A stretch of 64,000 bases of DNA from Adiantum capillus-veneris (Eukaryota; Streptophyta; Polypodiopsida; Polypodiales; Pteridaceae): NCBI GenBank assembly GCA_014529385.2, contig CM043960.1, positions 73,877,410 through 73,941,409 of the forward strand, given 5' to 3'. The notes beneath the pieces were generated by a model, which was given only the letters and a program-made list of their open reading frames with translations, made no database searches and had not been told where the DNA came from. Below are positions 34,001-44,266 of this stretch, piece after piece. The stretch's first letter is position 1. Every line of letters begins with the position of its first letter. Both the position numbers and the translations under genes were made by a program.

Positions 34001-34365
34001 AAATACTAAAATATTTCATATAATTTGTATTTATTAAGATCAAAATTAGATCATTTTAGTCCTCATATAAGTTAATAATTAATTAAATTACTAATCATAA
34101 TCAAAGATTAAGTATTCAATAGTTTAATAACATATAAGAGTGTAATTATTAGTAGAGAGAGGTTTAATATTTCCTAATAAATAAGATAATTAGAAAAATA
34201 GACAAAAATTAATAGGTCTTTCACTAATATAATGGGATTAGTGTTCATTACGTTGATTAGTCAACTACAGTTTTTGCTCTCTAGTGTTTTTTGTGTAGAG
34301 TCTCTCTATGCTAGAGAGAATTTGCCAAGGTCTCCGAGTCTAAGTGAAAATGTGAAGCCTAGGGT

Positions 34366-34379
34366 GGTCTATATATACG
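34366..34379 (-). promoter_or_regulatory. TATA-box-like promoter on the minus strand
   Basis: CGTATATATAGACC on the minus strand, with GC-richer sequence around it, resembles an LTR promoter. Downstream on the same strand come the AT-rich repeats and the ORF start at 32,437. I could not define LTR ends or a PBS. Confidence 0.35.
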
Positions 34380-34399
34380 TTTTTCTGGCACCCTGGGCC

Positions 34400-35037
34400 T
34401 GTCATTGACAGTTCCCTACTTCCCAAGCAAGCTTCTAGCTACATATTGAGCCCCTTGTTGCTATTTCTGACCCTCACAGGTTCATCATATCACCCTTAGC
34501 ACCTGCCCCACTTTAATTTTGAAATTTTGCTATCTTTAGGTCAATTTTTTGCTTTAACAGGAAATATCTCGTCCATGTGGAAAACTTTTTGATAGGCCAT
34601 GTGAAAAATCATGTGTTTTGATAATTACTAAAAGTCTTCAGTTATCTCTTTGAATGAAAGTAGTTGTCATGAAAACTTCCACTAGTAAGGATATGGGGGT
34701 CGATTTTGTCCGAAACTGATTTAGAAAATTTATTGGTTGAAGTAAGGTGGTGCTTAAGATTCTAAAAATACCAATTTTTTCTATATTTGGGGAAGTTCTC
34801 AATGATTTTCAGAATCAAGGCTCTTTCAATGGGCTTTGTACACCTTTTCTTTATTACAAAAACTAGAAACCTTACAAAAGGGCACAACGCTCAACGACTA
34901 CACAAACTACAGATTCATCAAGAACGCCTAGTGAAAGAGGCATAGAAGAAGGGCCAAAAGAGTCATAAGCATACTCGGATGTCCCTGAATCAAGTGCCAC
35001 TCCTCAATAGGCAAAGGAAGGAGCCCCTGAGCATTCC
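34400..35037. other. No gene recognised
   Basis: Possibly part of a decayed minus-strand LTR with the TATA box at 34,366. No ends were found. Confidence 0.3.
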
Positions 35038-36030
35038 ATGCAAGAAACACTTTTAGAAAAGACACAGAGATTGGCAAAACAAGTGATTAAAGAGCTTCAA
35101 GCCAGAATCATAATAGAAGACGAAAGCCATTGGAGAAAGGCTATGCAATGGGAGGTGTGTCTCTTACATTCAATCAATATTTATATTCTACGACCTACAA
35201 CAGTAAATGAAGAGTGGCACACATGCACCCTCCCATTACCACCAATTAGATATAAATGTCTGGGATGCAAAGCCGCCATTGAATAGGAGATGGCTGACCC
35301 AATGGTAGATAGCCAAAGTGGAGGACATGGCTTGGGAAACAGCCAAAATGGTTGATACACTAAATAAGAGCATCCTTCTCACTACAAAAAGATGTGACAT
35401 TTTTCCTAGTGCTAAGACTTAAGACATGGAGTCAGTTTGAAGCAGTGCAAAGATGACTACCCAACACTGCTAGGCCCAACAATAGATGAATGACTAGATG
35501 AGAAGTACATGTTACTTACTCCCACAGAGGAATTAAGTAGTATGAGGGTCTTGCAGACTTGTCCTGTCAGATACTGAGAAAGATTTGTTGAATGCGAACA
35601 ACATGTATCAATATGTATCATAAGGTACATGTCACCGACGCCCCTCGGATGTCATTTTTGGAGGCAACAAAGGGTTAGTCTATGACCTTAGTAAGCAATC
35701 AACTGAGTAGGTATTACATGATTTTTTTTCTTGATTGATATTCATGCCATCGTATTATATGAGTACCTTTGAGGAGGCTTTCTATACAAGATTTTTCACT
35801 TTAGAGACTGCTCGTCTTGAGCTTGAAGTCAATGCCTTGAGGCCACGTTTTGTCAGCTGCCATGCCATGGAGATGCATCATCAAGCTACATCCAGACCTT
35901 ATGCGCCCAAAGATATACAACTAGCACGAGAGTAGAGAGAAGGACTCAAGTGGATAGCAATTCGCCATCAACAGCATCACCCTACGATACAACAAGCACC
36001 TCAACATTGACTCATGTCAAGGGTGACATG
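35038..36030 (+). pseudogene. 3' internal remnant of a retroelement related to 1-768
   Basis: Open stretches at 35,038-35,286 (MQETLLEKTQRLAKQVIKEL...) and 35,735-35,935 (MSTFEEAFYTRFFTLETARL...) are separated by stops. The order and several phrases match 1-768, ending in 'GTCAAGG..GACAT' and then a polypurine run. The product is unknown to me; the helical, charged first segment resembles a coiled coil. It is a dead fragment. Confidence 0.4.
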
Positions 36031-36990
36031 AATTAGGAGGGGGGAGCACGGGAAGATTCCAACACTAAGATGCTCCACTTATGGTCTCACAAATTTTATA
36101 AACACTTGTAATTGGAAGCCTTTGTAATTTTCTCATCACAAATCCATTATATTTTTGTTAACATTTTATTTATGTGGACTTTGATGCTAAATGCTTTCAA
36201 ATTGTATCTAAAGTTAGATAACTTACCAGGCTAATCAATTATTTTAGAAGCCTTTCAACCCCGTACGTATGAGAACCTTAGCTAGGGTATAAAAGGCATT
36301 TTTTGTAACTATTTGAAACCCATTATCATTTACACTTAATGAAAGTAGAGATAAGGTTTTCTCTACATGCTGCGTGCGTACTTTGTATTTCATCTCTTCA
36401 CACCACATTGCATGATTACCATATCAAGAATCCGAGAACACCATCGTAGTTGTGAGAATGACTTTGTGTGGATAGCAGTATTGCAAGCATTTTGCGAGTT
36501 TTGAGCATCGTCTCTTGTGATCTTCGTAGTGACATATCTCTTAAACTGAGTGTCATTTTGCATATCCGGTTATTGATTTAGATTCCTGACGCTTGGGAGC
36601 ACATGTTAGGTGCATCAAACTCTAGTTTTAGTGACCTATACTTTGCATCTGTAAAAAAATCGTGATTTTTTCCATATTGTAGATTTAAGATTTGATGATT
36701 TAGATATCTTTGTGACATTGCAAGGATAGTGCCCACTAAGTTTTGTGACATTTAGAGTTGATTTGCTGTTGTTTTTGCTTGTTGATGTGTGAAGGATTGT
36801 AGAGATGGAAAAACAGGTTTTTGTGGTTAGAGTGCACATAGATAGTCTTAACAAAGTGTCTCATGTTCAGACGACAGATTGACAACCTCTTAGTGTGCCT
36901 CCATGCCCTAGTTGAGCCACTTGCTTTCAAGATTGACATTTTGTTCTTGGGTCCATCTCCTCTTAAGATGTGATAGGTGATTATAAAACC
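36031..36990 (+). repeat. PPT followed by a decayed LTR
   Basis: A purine run (GGAGGGGGGAG, 36,033-36,043) is followed by LTR-like sequence with TTTCAACCCC, GGTATAAAAGGCATTTTTTG (36,288) and an AGATTGACAACCTCTTAG block (36,886). The same landmarks occur in the LTRs at 783-1691 and 55.5-56.6 kb. The left end lacks TG and the right end is not defined. Confidence 0.5.
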
Positions 36991-37101
36991 GCCCAAACAT
37001 AGCTCCTTCAAAAGATCTTTCTCTCCATAAATCTCACAACTATTTTTAAATCATTGGCCTCCTTGGTACACTCTTCTAGGGTTCTACAATGCTTGGTCTA
37101 A

Positions 37102-38400
37102 ATGTCCTTTTTGAGATGTTTGTTCAGTAATTCTTTAAGGAAAATTGACATAAATATCTCTTCCATTGTTAGTTTGTTTTTAGGACATCTATCCACCTAT
37201 TGTTTCAACCTTGTGGTTGCATCTCTAGCATACTCTTTCTCTTTCTATTTGAACTTATGGATTAGAAACAGAGTATTGTGTTTGATACCTCTCTTCGTGA
37301 ACTCTTTGACAAATTCTCTCATAAGGTCATCAACATTGTCGAATTGCTTCATTGTCAGTGGTTGAAATGACATCAAGGCCTTGTATTTCAAAGTTAATAA
37401 AAAACATTCAAAATGTATATAGAAGTTTGTTACTTGTTCACCTCTCCATATTCTTTTGAATATTGCAACATAAAAATAAGGATTCCGTGAGCCTGTGTAA
37501 GGTCTTTTGACCAGTTTTTGTAGCTGAGATGGTCTCAAAATTCTAGCACGTTTTGGTATGTACTTGGATACCATGTTCTTTCTAAAACCCTCTCATGGTG
37601 ATAAAGTAGTTCAGGTGGCCTTGTACTAGACTCATAACCACATTTCAATTCCATTCTCCCTAGAATAGTATCTCTAAATCTTACAATTCTCGCTATAGAT
37701 TCTGCTACTCGAGTCTTTTCTTCAAATGTATGGCCATGAGAAGTTTTAGCTACTTTGTAGTGCAAAGCTCTTCTTGATGGTTCCCTATTTACACTTTGCG
37801 GTCTTGAGGGGGTATTTAAATCTATCATAGGAGTCCCTCCTTGGGTGTGAGTTCTTATCTCTTTCATAGGTACTTCTGTGAATACCTATCCATATTATAA
37901 AAGAACATAATCTTGTTGGCGTGGTCCCTATGGAACACATACAAGACCTTCTTGTTCTCAAACATGTCTTTACTCTCACAATAGCATCAACCCTCTTGAA
38001 GAATCTAAAAGAATCTATAGCGTCCGCTTTCATCCAGCACAATCTCATGAAATGATCATCAATTTGAGCATGAGTGAACAAATTTAGACCCATCCTCTAG
38101 TGGCAATGGACATGTCTTATGTATAAAGCATTTTGTTTTGATAAGATCACCTAGCCCATTTTGTCTAATTATCAAGATTAATGGCTACTTCATAAGTCAC
38201 TCCCTTCTTATATGTGTACATGTTCCCAATTGGATTGACTAGTTGTTGGTACTCAATATTCATTACCCTATCTTCGATCCTTATCGCTTTAGCTCCCCTA
38301 GGATCATCATAGATATTTGCTCCCAAGTCATTTTGATACTGGAATACTAAGTCCATCTTATAATCAATGGACCCTACACCAAGTGCATTGCTACTATTGG
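37102..38400 (-). pseudogene. Decayed Gag of a B-type element, minus strand
   Basis: The minus-strand frame at 37,245-37,574 ends with NVDDLMREFVKEFTKRGIKH, then NTLFLIHKFK. Element B has ETLDELFEEFIEEFSPKGIA then HNTISQIHRFK at 59,680-59,770, a clear match in the Gag core. Further upstream on this strand, KKVLYVFHRDHANKIMFFYN matches YKLLYVYTYGVDCQWRSIVV of B (about 59,190), and 'LFTHAQIDDHFMRLCWMKAD' lies before it. Frameshifts occur at about 37,570, 37,790 and 37,970. Element A inserted about 400 bp from its 5' end. Confidence 0.65.
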
Positions 38401-38788
38401 GGACATTGACACCATTTCCTTTCTATTAGAAGCCATTATATAAAAGCTAAAGTCAGATGATGTATCAAACACATATTCTTCAACAATGGGCTCTAGAACT
38501 TCCACTTGCTCTACAAGAGAACCTTGGTTAATACTCTCTTTTGAGGATACTTTTCTCTAGGTATCTTGTGGTCTTTTCTCCTGATTTGTAAAGATTTCTT
38601 GAACTCAAAAACATGAACTTTTGTCGACTTAACAAATGGCAATACAAGAAACTTGATCAACTTACGTGTCAAGCCCTAATTCTATTGATTAGAGTCTAAG
38701 TTCTTTTGTGAACTAGACAAATATCTCAATTGTAAGCTTAAGACTAAGTTAGGATTATATATTCTCTGTGTATGAGTACTATCTTTGA
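38401..38788. other. No further gene recognised
   Basis: Probably the upstream part of the minus-strand remnant just described. No ORF or motif is visible. Confidence 0.35.
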
Positions 38789-38793
38789 CCTAT
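38789..38793. repeat. Target-site duplication CCTAT (left)
   Basis: CCTAT precedes the TG of the 5' LTR and is repeated at 47,837-47,841 after the CA of the 3' LTR. Confidence 0.92.
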
Positions 38794-39095
38794 TGTTAAC
38801 CCTCACGGCACACGGACACCCTATCGCTTACGATGGACGCGTATTATGTATTATTTAGAGTCAGGTACCGGGCTTGTCGGACCAATAGGAAAAGGGTAAG
38901 ACTGATCGCCGATGACAGGTGCACTCTAACTGGGACATTCAAGGGATTAGTTGGCTAAGCATGGGCGCCCAAGTGTGAATGGGGTGAGCTCCTATAAAAG
39001 CCAACTAAACCTAATTTTTACTCATTCTCTCATTTGTGCAATAGAAGAGTGCTCTTGCTCCATCTCCATCTCCATCTTCTTCTTCTTCACCTCCT

Positions 39096-39126
<31 letters not shown>

Positions 39127-39376
39127 GAGAGTGTGTGTGCGATCGAGCATTACGAAGGCCCGACGGCGGCGAAGCGGTTGAGCGCGGCACGACTGCAGCT
39201 TCTTCTTCATCGCGGCGAGGAATCCACCACGAAGGCGAGCGTAGAGCGGCGAGTGACACACCCTTTGCTCTCTTGAGCTTGTTAGTTTAGGCTTGTTGTG
39301 TGCTTGGAGCCGTTTGTGGCTCGCATACGGTGTATTGGCAAGTCCCTTGCTTCGACAGTGCGGCAAGGAGGGCACA
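38794..39376 (+). repeat. 5' LTR of element A
   Basis: Starts TGTTAACCCTCACGGC and ends GGAGGGCACA. TATAAAAG at 38,993-39,000 is the probable promoter. Downstream are a CATCTC/TTC-rich stretch, a (GT)n(GA)n microsatellite at about 39,097-39,132 and a GC-rich segment. Confidence 0.95.
38993..39000 (+). promoter_or_regulatory. TATA box TATAAAAG in the 5' LTR
   Basis: A canonical plant TATA box in the middle of the LTR, where the U3/R promoter is expected. It is unchanged in the 3' LTR at 47,453-47,460. Confidence 0.75.
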
Positions 39377-39380
39377 TTTT

Positions 39381-39398
39381 TGGCGCCGCTGCCGGGAA
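39381..39398 (+). other. Primer-binding site of element A
   Basis: TGGCGCCGCTGCCGGGAA starts four bases after the LTR. It resembles the complement of the plant tRNA-Asp 3' end (TGGCGCCGTTGCCGGGGA) with two differences. Confidence 0.8.
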
Positions 39399-39482
39399 TA
39401 TGCCCTACACCAAGCTCGGTTAGCACTTTACGCTTTCTTGTGGTGCAATTTCTATCATAGGAAAGGCAAGGAATGAGTGTGT

Positions 39483-39890
39483 GTAGTTGTGTGGAGATTT
39501 CTGTTTTTGCGTTTTCTACATTTTCTGGTTTGCACTGCACAGTTAGCATTTCTTGCGTTTTTGCATTTTCTGCATTTTCTGGTTCTGTCAAGTTTCAATT
39601 TCTGCAATTTTCTGCGTTTTCTGTGTTAAATTTTCTGTCAAGTTTCAATTTCTGCAATTTTTTGGGTTTTCTGTGTTAAATTTTCTGTCAAGTTCGAATT
39701 TTCTGCAATTTCTTGCGTTTTTTCAATTTCTGCAATTTCTGTGCGTTTTCAATTTTCTGCATTTCTTGCATTTCAATTTCTGCAATTTGTGCAATTTCAA
39801 TTCCTGCAATTTCTGCATTTCAATTCCTGCAATTTCTGTGCGTTTTTAATTTTCTACAATTTCTGTGTTTTCTGCATTTTAAATTGAAAA
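39483..39890 (+). repeat. Leader minisatellite of TTTCTGCAAT-like units
   Basis: The leader consists of many short, imperfect units around TTTCTGCAATTT(T)CTGCGTTTT, with a larger duplication of TTAAATTTTCTGTCAAGTTT near 39,626 and 39,676. Frames open across it are by-products of the repeat, rich in Phe, Cys and Asn. Confidence 0.85.
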
Positions 39891-40044
39891 AAAAAATTGA
39901 AAAAAATAAATAAATAATAATAATAAAAAATCGGAAAATAAAAACGCGAGTGAGCGGGCGGTGAAATTTTTCGAAAATAAAAAACATGACTCTTAAACGG
40001 ACGGGTTGGTTTGTATAAAAGATAGATCGGGATCGTGATCATAA

Positions 40045-40080
40045 GCCCAGGCCCAGGCCCAGGCCCAGGCCCAGGCCTCA
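40045..40080 (+). repeat. GCCCAG hexanucleotide repeat
   Basis: Five exact GCCCAG units followed by GCCTCA in the leader of element A. Confidence 0.95.
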
Positions 40081-40453
40081 GTCTTATGATGTATACTAGA
40101 CTCACTCTTATATATATACCCTACTCCCTCAAGAGGGAATGAGAGCATGTGGGACAAGTCCTCCACTCTCCTCCTTTCTCTTCCCACTTGCACCCTTAGA
40201 CTTTCTAGTTTGGGCCTAGTTCCCTACTGGAAATTGACAGTTTTAGGGATTCCGAGAGCATAGAGTGACCAAACGGAGGGCTGTAAAGCACGGCACGACC
40301 CTCTGACCGATACGCTCGTTTCAAGCTATCACACGGCCCATTCCACGACACGCTCTAAAAAATCTAGCAAAAAAAACAAACAAAAAACACGCTAAAAACT
40401 AGTCACAAGGCCTCTTAGAGCAGCTTTTTGACACCTTAGGGTATCAAAAGCAC

Positions 40454-42796
40454 ATGCACCTACGCTCTGGGCGGGTGCTAGAACACGAGCATATTGAGGG
40501 TGCCTCTGTTCATACGGACACCCATTACCCATCCACGATAAGCTCTAGACCCTCAGCGGGGACACAAGGTAGCACCACCGAAGACCCTAAAATAGCCGCT
40601 AGTGATTCCTCCTCCGACTCAGAAATCATGGAAGCATGCCCTACCCAAAACACTGAGAGAGAAGGCCATGCACCTCTCGAAGCTCCACAGCCTAGTACTA
40701 GTATGTTTAGCCGTTTCATGGAAACATTAGGTAGAGCTACTCGCTCGGAACCTGATGCAAATGAAGCACACGAAGGGGGTGGGGAAGTGGACTCTCCTTT
40801 CACATCGCACGTGGACCCCACACCCCCAAAGAGTGTCCATATGGATATCCTACCAACTTCTTACCAAGAAGGCCCTGTTGAGCTGCCTCCTTCAGAAGTT
40901 CCCTCTAGAGTACCGTTGGTGACAAGTAAAACCACGGGGAGCAACATTGCTTCTACCTCACAAGAAACCATTAACACGTCGACTTTAGAAGGATTGTTCA
41001 TTAATGACCATTGGACATACGACCTCCACATTGAGGTGTTGACGGATCTACACTCTGGCCATGCCTACCATGTAGGATGGATAGAGATTGTACAATCCAC
41101 CTCTAGTGCCACGAGCATCGAAGATCAACAGAAAATGATCTGTAATGTTATCCATGGCATTATTCAATCAGAAAGGCAAAACCGAGGGGTAAATATACTC
41201 TCAACTGGCCCCATGAGATTTTTGGATACGAGCAAGGCTCAACAGCCTACTCTATCACAAATGGAGACTCCTCTAATGAGCCCCATGGACCCATCTTACG
41301 TCATTTCACCTGGGATCTCTATGCAATCTGAGCCTCCGAGCGACAACTTTAGCTTTCCTAACTTGGCTCAACCCTCTATTAAGGAAAACACAGTGCTCAC
41401 TCCAGGGATAAGCCTGACAGAGAATGTACCGATGACATCTACGGTTAGCGCAGTGCCACTACCTAGTGTCGTAGTACCTAATATGGGGCCTCGACCATAT
41501 GTGCCTCTAGCCCCTTATGCACACATGGCCCCCCCCACACCTCCAATTGTACCACTTGCTTATGCTCCTCGAGTGCCGCTCCCTAGCCCTTATCCGAGTG
41601 GACCTATGCCCGGTTATGTTCCATATCCTGCATCATCCACATATATGCCAAGACCGGCACCCGTCCCTCTCCCACATATGATTCCAAGAGTACCTCCACC
41701 GGCCCTGCCTCCTCACATAGGTGACTTGGCAGCGTTTGCTCAAACCATAGGTCGATCTATCGTGGAAAATATGCGTCACGCATCTGATAGAGAGCCTAGA
41801 AGGAAGGCAGTACAAATTGCCAAACTCACGCAAAAATTCAATCGGGAAGAAGATGCTAGAAAACACATTGAAGTGTTTGAACAAGTATGTGATTCCTTAG
41901 GGGAACGCAACGAACTACATAAGTGCAATGCCTTAAGCTTGACATTAAGTGGGAAGGCTGGAGATTGGTATAGAACCCTAAGGGTGGACGAGAAAACAAT
42001 CTACCCTACCCTTCGAAGGTTTTTTCTAAAGGAGTACATACGAGAAGGTGTGCTTTGGGGTGTAGCATCTCAGCTACAGAAGGCCGAACGTAAGGAAGGA
42101 GAGACAGTAAGGGACTTCATTAGTCGTCTAAAGCACTTAAACTCTCGCTGCCCTGTAAATGAGCGCTTCAACAATAACCAACTGCTTGATCGATTCATTC
42201 GAGGGTTGAGGAATGAAGGAATCTATAATGGACTAGTGATTAGAGGTATCACAACCTGGGAAGATGTCACTGCCAATGCAATCCAATTAGAGGACAACTT
42301 GATGATAGCAGGCATGAGGGTGTCTACTGACACGAGATCCACTAGCTCACAAGCCATTGAGTATGAACCCATGACTGCAAAGCCCATTGCCAATGAGCCA
42401 AAGGTATTTGAGACATTCTTGACAGACCTCACCAAGGCAATCCAAGAGTCTCTTAAGGATAATCGACCCCCTCAAAATAGTCACTTGTATCCAAGAAGGG
42501 AGCAACAATGGTGTTCCACTTGCTTAGGTCCACATAGCACTAGTGAGTGCCCTACGTTTAGAGTAAAATTTAATGGAACTTGCAACGCATGTGGTAGGTA
42601 TGGTCACCAAGCTAAGGATTTTTTAATGATCAAACGTATGATGGCAAATAGACCACCTGTAGCCTGGACGGATGCGCCTCGAGCTCCTGTATTGATGCCT
42701 ACTCCACCTGTTGAGCAACTACCGCAACACATGGTCCCTAGATCTCAAAATGTTGTACAAGCTACACCGCTACCACCTCCTGTGCTAGGACCTTAG
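40454..42796 (+). CDS. Gag (capsid plus two zinc knuckles) of element A
   Basis: 780 residues from MHLRSGRVLEHEHIEG to a TAG at 42,794-42,796. The N-terminal third is acidic and Ser/Thr-rich. Residues about 340-430 are strongly proline-rich. Residues about 450-615 form a typical retrotransposon Gag (capsid) core, with LTLSGKAGDWYRTLRVDE, TLRRFFLKEYIREGVLWG and ETVRDFISRLKHLNSRCP. Near residues 686-725 are two knuckles: CSTCLGPHSTSEC (CX2CX3HX4C), and CNACGRYGHQAKDF, which lacks its last Cys. This protein would build the particle and bind RNA. The ATG is the first after the leader repeats. The same frame continues beyond the TAG, so the stop may be a mutation or a read-through point. Confidence 0.88.
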   Translation: MHLRSGRVLEHEHIEGASVHTDTHYPSTISSRPSAGTQGSTTEDPKIAASDSSSDSEIMEACPTQNTEREGHAPLEAPQPSTSMFSRFMETLGRATRSEPDANEAHEGGGEVDSPFTSHVDPTPPKSVHMDILPTSYQEGPVELPPSEVPSRVPLVTSKTTGSNIASTSQETINTSTLEGLFINDHWTYDLHIEVLTDLHSGHAYHVGWIEIVQSTSSATSIEDQQKMICNVIHGIIQSERQNRGVNILSTGPMRFLDTSKAQQPTLSQMETPLMSPMDPSYVISPGISMQSEPPSDNFSFPNLAQPSIKENTVLTPGISLTENVPMTSTVSAVPLPSVVVPNMGPRPYVPLAPYAHMAPPTPPIVPLAYAPRVPLPSPYPSGPMPGYVPYPASSTYMPRPAPVPLPHMIPRVPPPALPPHIGDLAAFAQTIGRSIVENMRHASDREPRRKAVQIAKLTQKFNREEDARKHIEVFEQVCDSLGERNELHKCNALSLTLSGKAGDWYRTLRVDEKTIYPTLRRFFLKEYIREGVLWGVASQLQKAERKEGETVRDFISRLKHLNSRCPVNERFNNNQLLDRFIRGLRNEGIYNGLVIRGITTWEDVTANAIQLEDNLMIAGMRVSTDTRSTSSQAIEYEPMTAKPIANEPKVFETFLTDLTKAIQESLKDNRPPQNSHLYPRREQQWCSTCLGPHSTSECPTFRVKFNGTCNACGRYGHQAKDFLMIKRMMANRPPVAWTDAPRAPVLMPTPPVEQLPQHMVPRSQNVVQATPLPPPVLGP

Positions 42797-44266
42797 CCCC
42801 CGCATCCAAGAGTCGCCCCTAATAACCAAGTGGGTTGCGAGCCATCAAATGCTTATCCAGATGGCTGTGAGGAGGAAATAGACACTAGTATTGCCTACGG
42901 ACTTGATACATTGGAAGAGTGTCCTATATACTACATGGAAGATTGTTGGGGGCAAGTCAAGCCGGTTTATCAAGCTGCTACTCTCGCATCCAGAGGTCAA
43001 AATATCAACACCCAGGCTAGGAGGACACCTCTTCAATGCTACGAGTGTGGTGGACCACATCGAGCAGCGGAGTGCCCTATTAGGCTGCAAAAGAATGCTG
43101 CACAGATGCAAGTGAATCAAGGGAGCACGTCTGCAATGCCAATACTCACATGTAATCGTTGTGGCATAGATCACTTGATTGCCCAATGCCCTTATAACCC
43201 AAATGCGCCTAAAATCACACCCTTGAATTTGGTCAAAATTGCTAGTGTGACATCGCCAATACCACCCGTCGCACCCGCTTATGCGATTACACGGTCCATG
43301 CTTCAAGGGTTAGGCTATATCCTCGAAGAGAGAGATACCGCGTCAGTTATCCAAGCAAAGAAAAAGAAGACACAAAGGAAGAAGTCGCAGAATACGGAAA
43401 ATTCAAAGCCAAGTTCCAAAACAAACATAGGAACAGGAGATGACCCCATGTATATGAATGACCTTGAGGATGATTCAGATTCAGTCGAGACAATGGAGAC
43501 TAGAACCAATACCACAAAGACAAAGACCGACAAAGAAAACCGTAACATGGAACCAAATGAAAACCGAATAAGAGAAAATCATAAAGAGCCTCTGAAAACA
43601 CCACAAGTGTTTCCAAATCCAATCCAAGACCCCCAAGATAAACCGCAGGGGCAAAAAGGGAAAAATCGTAAAAAGAAGATTGGGACGTACCCAAACCCAG
43701 TAGACGAGATTGAGCAGGTGAAACATCTAAAAGGTTTAGTGGAGGAGACTCAAAGGAAACTAGAACCAGAACCCATGCATGTCAAAATTCATGACACAGT
43801 GTTTCCCACGCAAGTTTATCCACCCCACATGAACCATAGACCGTTAGCCATATCTAGTATCATCCAAGAAGGGAGTGAGGATGGGACATCAGAAAGTGAG
43901 CATACACCCTTCTTGTTGGAAAGGATGTTTAACGAAGGAATACCTGATCCCATTGAGGAATATGAGATTCCATCCTCACCAGTTCCTAGTCAAGGACCTA
44001 CACCCTGCAAAACGCCAATGAATGTTGCCAAACTAGTGGACTTCATGTCTTCTGAGGTCCGAACCACGATCATAGCAAAGCTGTATGGAGATCCTGAGTT
44101 ATTCCTTGCACTTCGAGCATTCCTTAACGGAGAGCTACGAACGGGATTACCGCAGTTTGCGCAACCAAATAGGCCTGACTCGATTATGATTGATGAGGAA
44201 AATCATGTGCAATCACTTGACTTAGATGGACATGAGTCTGTGATCGAGGTACCCATTAACGAATAA
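42794..44266 (+). CDS. Second Gag/nucleocapsid segment of element A, in frame after TAG
   Basis: 42,830-44,266 (478 residues from its first Met) is in exactly the same frame as the preceding Gag, separated only by TAG plus eleven open codons. It carries two more short zinc knuckles, CYECGGPHRAAEC (about 43,039) and CNRCGIDHLIAQC (about 43,151), each CX2CX3HX4C. Then comes a long basic and acidic linker with KKKKTQRKKSQN and many Glu, Thr and Lys residues. Element B has the same order of knuckles, linker and protease. It ends at TAA (44,264-44,266), after which the frame again continues into the protease. It is likely part of one Gag-PR polyprotein in the ancestral element. Confidence 0.8.

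Noticed and set aside
39473-39913. Phe/Cys/Asn-rich ORFs in the leader of element A
   Set aside because: They come from translating the TTTCTGCAAT minisatellite in several frames.
39993-40193. Minus-strand ORF with repeated Ala-Trp
   Set aside because: It is the translation of the GCCCAG hexanucleotide repeat.
42845-43306. 153-residue minus-strand ORF in element A
   Set aside because: Antisense shadow of the Gag nucleocapsid segment.
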